A DNA stretch of 35,227 nucleotides from Chara braunii (taxonomy: Eukaryota > Streptophyta > Charophyceae > Charales > Characeae), in the NCBI GenBank assembly GCA_003427395.1, contig BFEA01000247.1:1992884-2028110 (forward strand). Direction: 5' to 3'. The notes under the pieces were generated by a model. It was given only the letters and a program-made list of their open reading frames with translations, ran no database searches and was not told the origin of the DNA. The position numbers and the translations under genes are program-made. Of this stretch, positions 29,396 to 35,227 are shown piece after piece; position 1 is the stretch's first letter, and each line of letters opens with the position of its first letter.

Positions 29396-31284
29396 GCACT
29401 TAGCCATCGTGTGCCCATACTAGCCATAGTTCAGGCAAATGCCTCGCGCAACATGGTCTCGCCACACCTTTCACTCTAGACCAAGCTTCACCCATATGGG
29501 TGGTCCTTGGTCACTTTGACACTTGCGCCGACCTACCTCCTGTTTTTCGACCCCCTTAGACTTTTCCCTGATAGGAGCAACTACTCCACCATCTAAAGTC
29601 TCTACACTGCCATCTATCTTTGTTTCTTCCCCAAGGTCAACGACTCGTCAATCTTTGTCGCTTTACCACCATTGTCAACAAACATGAGATTCAACGAGTC
29701 ATCAATCTCAATCGCTTGACCACCATGGTCAACAAACATGAGATTGGTCTTCTTCCTCCAATCTTGAGGGAGCTTCTTCTTTCTCCCATCTACAGGTCCA
29801 TGTTGGGCACTCCCAGGCCTAGCCTGAATGTCTAAGGCTTTCTTGCTGAAAGAAGCCAGAAGTCATGTACATCGATGGAGGCCTCGTCGACCAACTTATT
29901 TTTGACATTTGTAGACAGAAATCGCAAATAATTTGTCAAGAGGACTTGTGGCTCGTACCGCACGTGAAGGACAATAATCAGTCCCTCTACGACGTCTATT
30001 ATCTCACAAATTGTCCGGCATCTCTTCGATCCCAGACTAGCCAACGAGTCGGTGGCCTTCTTAGCCCCTTGGGGATCATGCCACCTGTTGTAGACTAACC
30101 ATACGAACTCCTCGAATGATTTGGCCCGTGCCCAGCTATCCAAGTTCTGAGCGTAGCCCTGTTGTTGCCCTAACCCATTCAACCACCTGGCTGCGGATCC
30201 TTCTAGAGAGGACGCAGCGACAATGACTTCCTCCTCTGTCCTAGTGAGCTTGTGACTCACATAAGTAGGCACAGTCCTCACCCAGTTCTCCAGAGAAGGG
30301 TTTAGGACTCAACAAGGGTATTTTAGGGGTCCACTGTACAGGTTGTGCAACACCAAGTGCCTGCTGCATCAATTGAGTAACCGAAGGAACAGGTCGCCGC
30401 GGCGGCACTTGTTGCCTTAGTGCTGCTTGTTGCTGCTGTTGTAGCTGCTGTTGCAAGGGTTGCTGCACTTGTGTCTGCCCTGTCACGATAACCACCGGTT
30501 GGGGAGATGAAGAAGGTTGTACAAGAATCTGCCCACTACTACCTACTACTAGTCTGCCTGATGCAGGTATGCCAAACTGAGTGGAAAAGGATTGCCCTGT
30601 CGGCGGCAACATCATCACTGGACCGACAACCGTAGGGGGAGCTACAGCCAACTGCGGTTCCCTAACTGTAGGTCGAGGCGCCCGCAATGGGGTCAGAATC
30701 TGGTTCTGACCAGCTATCAGTGCAGCCAACATCTCCTGCTGCACAGCTTGCACTTCGGCTACACTCAACAGGGAGTTTCGAAGGGACAACACTACAGGAA
30801 CGAGAGTCGACTCATCTATAGCTTCTAACTTGCTTAACTCCCCTCCCCTTGCCTCTAATCTGGCTTATCTAATCCTAGCTTTCTCTTTCCTTCACTCTAC
30901 TTCCCGCAGTTGGCGCTCTAACTCTATGCGGAGAGCATCCATTTGCTGGATCTCATCATCCTCATCTCACATGGGTTGCTGCTGGCTAACCTGCAAGCCA
31001 GCAGACTGACTAACAAAAACTTGGGAGACACCCTAACTGACACCTGAGAAAGAGGCCTAAGGCAAGGCATGTGACATGGTAGAGGCGGTAGCCATAGCTG
31101 CCTCAGCATTGGCTATAGCATGTGCTGCTAATGCTGCTGCTAGTGCCCTTTCGGCGTTGGCTGTTGTTTCCCTAACCCTCTGCAATGTCAGACTCTATGG
31201 CTTCTCTTTGATCTCCTTTCCTCTCCGAGTAAGCCTCCTATCGTCTTGGTCTAGTCCCTCAACCTCACTGTCATCTCCACTCAT
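29396..31284 (-). pseudogene. Gypsy Gag with decayed zinc knuckle
   Basis: The reading begins at MSGDDSEVEGLDQDDRR (start codon 31282-31284), passes an Ala-rich and Gln-rich region (QQPLQQQLQQQQQAALRQQ), then the Gag core (EEVIVAASSLEGSAARWLNG, SFEEFVWLVYNRWHDPQGA). A CCHC zinc knuckle follows at 29396-29437, read as CLNYG-stop-YGHTMAKC, in which the second cysteine is tyrosine and one codon is a stop. Several other stops and frame changes occur (for example near 30280 and 31040). Confidence 0.85.
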
Positions 31285-32460
31285 GAGCTATGCGTGACCT
31301 GCGATCTGTCTAGAGTCCTCAGTGGGACCTAATGCGGCATAGCATTCAAGCAATTTAAAATAAAATAAAATAAATGTTTGGTCCAGCTTTGTCAGAAAGT
31401 AGTCAACCGGTAACAGCAAGTAATCTCAGATTCCTACAAATAATTTTATTCCTACTTTTGAATAGTCTGAAACAAATTGCAATGCAGCAAGGAATGATTA
31501 CTACCTATCTGCAGCTACCTCTCAGTTGTTAGCAATGCCTGTCACAACTAAGTTGAACTAACTAATCAAAAATAAAAATAAACTTGTTTGCTGGCTGTGC
31601 ATGCAGAATGGAATTTTAAAATAATAAACAATCGAACTGTTCACTGGAATCTTCCCTCCCCCTGTATCCCTCGTCAGTAGTCACTTGATGTCAACGTCCT
31701 GAAGCTCTGGTTCAGCGTCGTATCTGAAGGTGTGCAATCGGCCCACCCCTGTGCCCAGGAAATCGCTTCTGACCACTTCTGCCCGTTATTTATCCTTGCA
31801 TACAATGAGCCTTCCATCCGATCCATCTGGCTGATCAAGAGGCAGTTTAAGGACAGCCCCCAAGGTCCTCAGGAATTGTTTAACGCCGCAGACAGGACGA
31901 CGATCACTGCCAGTGTTCAGATCACAGGGGGATAGGATATGCCTCAGATAGTCGACTCGGCGAGGGGAGCAGCAAGCAATGGACAGTAACCTGTCATGGG
32001 TTGAGTAGAGAGGACTGAGGTGAAGTTGGGGCCAAGGGATGTTCGGTGCCAGTAATAGCAGAGGAGCACAATGGAAAGCACATGGGCGTAGCCACCTCCC
32101 AGTTGTAGGACCGGGAACGGTACTCTCTGATCCCATGATGCAGACCCCTGGAGTAGTCCAGAGGCCAATGCAGTATTGCACCAGGGTCGCGCTTCGCAGG
32201 ACGACTATCTAGCAAGATAGGGATACAGACAGACCCTCGGCGAGAGACTCAGGGGCCCATGAGAAACAGACCTAGAAATGGCCTCTAAGCCAAAACCGGG
32301 TAATGGCCCTGGCACTTTGATGCATTGTAATATTGTGGGACGCTGGACACGATTTCCAGCAAGTGAAGCTCCCCACCAATAAACACGAGTGCCGGGGACG
32401 CCTGCTAGTGGGGGCTGCTCATATCATCCCCGCTAACAAGCGACGACCGGCCTTGTCCAA
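31285..32460 (-). other. Possible gypsy leader or 5' LTR region
   Basis: In gypsy orientation this lies before Gag, where the leader, primer binding site and 5' LTR should be. It is AT-rich at 31350-31680 and then mixed. A minus-strand GATAAATAA lies near 31790 and could be a TATA-like box. No tRNA-complementary primer site such as TGGTATCAGAGC was found, and no matching copy was seen at the other end of the element, so an LTR cannot be defined. Confidence 0.3.
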
Positions 32461-34687
32461 AAACAAAATACAAAAAAAAAGTTGAACCATCAAAGTAAGC
32501 CATGAAGGCCATTAAGTACAGGCGACTGCAGAAGAGTGGGACAGAGGGACTTCAGAGGCAATCATCCAGGGACATAATCCGCCCCAGGGAGAGAAAGGCC
32601 AAGGGACTGAAGACGACAGCCCTTCCGGGAAATGGCTTCCGCACAGACACTAGCAGCTCAAAACCAGCTGATTAGGAAACACTATATCAAACCACATTCT
32701 TGACGGCTGATCATTGATCGAGGATCACCAAACATCCAAAGCGGCACTGCAGCACATTGTCCATGCAATGCTCACTTTTTATCTTTCATGCTTTCTGTTA
32801 TACTACTCTACTATTTGCAAGAAGCCAATTCTCAAAGAGACTGGCTTGCTCCTATTCACAGGCAAGCATCCAATATGGCTTTTGCAAGTTTTTATGTTTG
32901 CATGGCTGACCGTCTGGCAGGCACAAAACCTTCCCTGCACCTGACCCAGCAAGATTCCTGAAAAGATTTTGTGGACCAGATTCCTTTCGAAAACGAAAAC
33001 AAGGGATAAAGCAGTACAGGCAAATGGTGGCATCATTCTCGTACCAACTTTTGGTACAACCTGTGCACACCATTAATCCCCCGCTACAACCCTGTACACC
33101 CCTCGTATTCCCATAAAACCCAACCATGGTTTTTGGAAACAGGGCCACCTTCGCACTCTTGGGCTCATAAAGTCATGTTTTGCTGAATCGTTGTCTAACA
33201 GACGGTCCTCTGACTTCCAGTAAAAAAGTCATTCGACTGCTTGTCACTCGTTTGGAAATCTGGAAACATTTCCTGGGATGCCTCCCGTCAGGCAGACCAG
33301 CCCAGGAAGTCCACTCTGGACAGCCCAGTAACATTGTCCCTTCGCAATTGAAGAGCATCATGTAACGGACCCAAAACAGAAGCCTAATCACTTTCAAGTT
33401 TCTTTTTTTTCTTTTTTTTCTTTTTTTTTATTTATAAAACTATACTCTTCTCTCATTTTTTCCTCACACTACCTACCTACCACTACTCCTACCTATAGGC
33501 ATACATGGAAACCCGTAGCATACCAGAGCCGTGTTTTTACGGCCCCTCAAGCCTGCAGGATAACGGTCAGGGGACGGCCGGTAACACCAGGGATAAAGCG
33601 GAACCAATCCCCCGTGCCTCCCCTCAGGCTCCTCCCCTACGAACATAGCAGACTCTGCTTGATGCCGATCGGGGGATCCAGTGGTCTATCTCTTGGGTAG
33701 CGGGTGCCAAGTAAGCCCAGGAAGGCATGAGGCCAGTATCACACAAGTTTTGAATGCAGTCGATAATCAATGAAAGAAGCAACTGAAAAACGCACACAAG
33801 AGCAATGGAGAATGGACCAGAACAAAAGTAAATTTGATAACCAGCCCTAACGTCCTGCAGTCCCTTGCCATTTCTTCTCTGCAGTTTTCTTCCTCATGTC
33901 ACCACCGCTCATCAATGCTGGCTACAAGGAATCTTCTCTCCACCCTCTTCTCACATAAGCCAATCAAAATCTCCCCCCTCGACAAGGAATTTTACTCGAT
34001 TGAAAAATCCAATCCCTTGTAGTCTTGGAGTGTTCGTCCCCAATGTGGCTATGGCCACCAGTCACTAGGTAAAGTTTCTCCACCCTTAGCCGTCTTCTCT
34101 CTGCAAAGTGTCCCCAATCCTCCCTCCTATCTCCCCTGCCCCATATCTTTACTTCCAGCTACCGAATCCCTCCCCCTACTCTGGTTGCTACCCAAGTACA
34201 CACTCCTGTCTCTCGTGGGAGGAGGGCAACATGGTGTGCAACTCTAGGGGCAAACTCAGCGCAAAACATTATCTGCTGCAACCTGGTTGGCAGAAGATAT
34301 CTATTACTTTCGCTTGCGTAGCCCTAGCGGCAGGCTGGGTGAACAGTTCACCCAGTAGGCCCTGCAATCATCCAGAAACTCTGTTTGGACTGGGGGTCAA
34401 ATTGGCTTATGAAGAATTCTCTGACAATGGGTCAGATGAACCTCACTGTTGGCATTCCTAGGTCTCGGGTACCCAGTGGGTCGCTCAGAAGGCCAAGGTT
34501 CTCAGTATACTGCTGAAACCCTTCCCTGGGCCTCTGCTGACTTGCACTGTCCCTTCAACCTTTCCCGCTATACCCACCATAAACGCCTAGCTATAACCAC
34601 CATATCCCTATACTCTTAAAGGCAACAGCGGGTCTCGTGTGACGCGTCCCGCTGAGACCTTTTTCCGGCGCGGGCCAGGTGTGCCGC
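32461..34687. other. No gene recognised
   Basis: The stretch holds A-rich and T-rich runs (32462-32480, 33400-33435), pyrimidine-rich sequence at about 33840-34210 and a plus-strand open frame at 34108-34461 of 117 codons without a recognised domain. No SPK1 exon block was found on the minus strand. Confidence 0.5.
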
Positions 34688-34880
34688 GGGCTCGGCGCAT
34701 TTTTTTTGTTTACAACCGTTTTTTGGGGGGGGTTGGTGTTGGCACGGCTTCGTGGGCTCGGCGCGGTTTTTTGTTTACGGCCGTTTTTATTTTGGGGTTG
34801 GTGTTGTCGTGGCTTCGTGGGCTTGGCGCAGTTTTTTGTTTACGGCCGTTTTTTGGGGGCGGTTGGTATTGGTGCCGCTT
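34688..34880 (+). repeat. 66-bp G/T-rich repeat, three copies
   Basis: GGGCTCGGCGC or GGGCTTGGCGC starts copies at 34688, 34754 and 34819, each followed by TTTTTTGTTTAC, CCGTTTTT, GGGG-TTGGT and GGCTTCGT. The third copy ends in a diverged form near 34880. Its long open frame is a by-product. Confidence 0.88.
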
Positions 34881-35115
34881 TATGAATGGGGTCTTTTTTC
34901 GCTGCCGGTTTGTTTCGCACCGCGTCGTCGATTATAGAAAGTGTTGTCCGGCAGGTGTCGGCCATATTCAACCAGGTACTGTATATTTCCATGTTCTAGT
35001 GGAAGATTCATTCAATTTTGCTCATCCGTGTTCTAACCGAAGATTCATTCAATTTTTGCTCATCCTGTCTACAGAAGTAGCATGACTCCAGCCGCGAGGT
35101 TGGAGACCTATCTGG

Positions 35116-35120
<5 letters not shown>

Positions 35121-35194
<74 letters not shown>

Positions 35195-35227
35195 CAATCT
35201 ATCACACACACACACACACACACACAC
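35121..35227. repeat. Compound (CT)n(ATCT)n(CA)n microsatellite at the window end
   Basis: CT repeats from 35121 pass into ATCT repeats near 35177 and then CA repeats to the last base. It mirrors the microsatellite at base 1. Confidence 0.96.

Larger units (their letters stand above)
25490..31284 (-). mobile_element. Decayed Ty3/gypsy chromovirus retrotransposon
   Basis: On the minus strand the domains follow the Ty3/gypsy order: Gag, CCHC knuckle, protease, RT, RNase H, integrase, chromodomain. A chromodomain after the integrase places it among chromoviruses. Several stop codons, frameshifts, lost catalytic residues and a 241-bp foreign insertion show it is inactive. It has the same orientation as SPK1 and probably lies in an upstream SPK1 intron or just outside the gene. 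No LTR pair could be matched between the two flanks, so the ends are approximate and at least one LTR may be missing. Confidence 0.93.

Noticed and set aside
1-35227. CRISPR array or bacterial operon
   Set aside because: The tandem arrays have no unique spacers between constant repeats, and the gene content is eukaryotic with introns.

Overview
The window looks like a piece of a large, repeat-rich streptophyte nuclear genome, possibly a charophyte alga such as Chara. That rests on three things: a plant-type DOCK-family gene, U6 snRNA copies with plant-like sequence, and a chromodomain-bearing Ty3/gypsy retrotransposon. The species is an inference. The window begins and ends in the same kind of compound (CT)n(CA)n microsatellite and has a 70-base gap at 10574-10643, so it may be a whole contig or scaffold.

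Bases 154-23479 hold the middle of one minus-strand gene for a SPIKE1 (SPK1)-like DOCK guanine nucleotide exchange factor. Eight exons can be placed with canonical splice sites, in transcription order: 23342-23479, 21736-22023, 18210-18848, 16254-16421, 10080-10277, 5196-5271, 3158-3319 and 154-261. Together they run from the N-terminal region through an expanded low-complexity linker and the membrane-binding DHR-1 (C2-like) domain into the start of the helical region. One microexon between 10080 and 5271 is required by reading phase but was not found. The first exons would lie upstream, beyond or hidden above 23479. The catalytic DHR-2 end lies beyond base 1.

Introns are 1.3-6.0 kb and are filled with microsatellites, minisatellites, foldback elements, a TTAA-flanked inverted-repeat element, tRNA-like sequences, relic duplications of one exon, and two U6 snRNA pseudogenes. 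One of the U6 copies has a 24-bp target site duplication and an A-rich tail, the signature of LINE-type retroposition.

Upstream of the SPK1 exons, about 25.5-31.3 kb holds a decayed Ty3/gypsy chromovirus on the minus strand: Gag, zinc knuckle, protease, reverse transcriptase, RNase H, integrase and chromodomain, broken by stops and frameshifts. Its protease-RT linker carries a 241-bp insertion that encodes a piece of a group II intron maturase-type reverse transcriptase, bounded by a 6-bp repeat. Removing 241 bp puts the gypsy frame back in register. This is the most unusual structure in the window. From 31.3 kb to the end I see no convincing gene: possible leader or LTR sequence, unassigned DNA, a three-copy 66-bp repeat and the terminal microsatellite.
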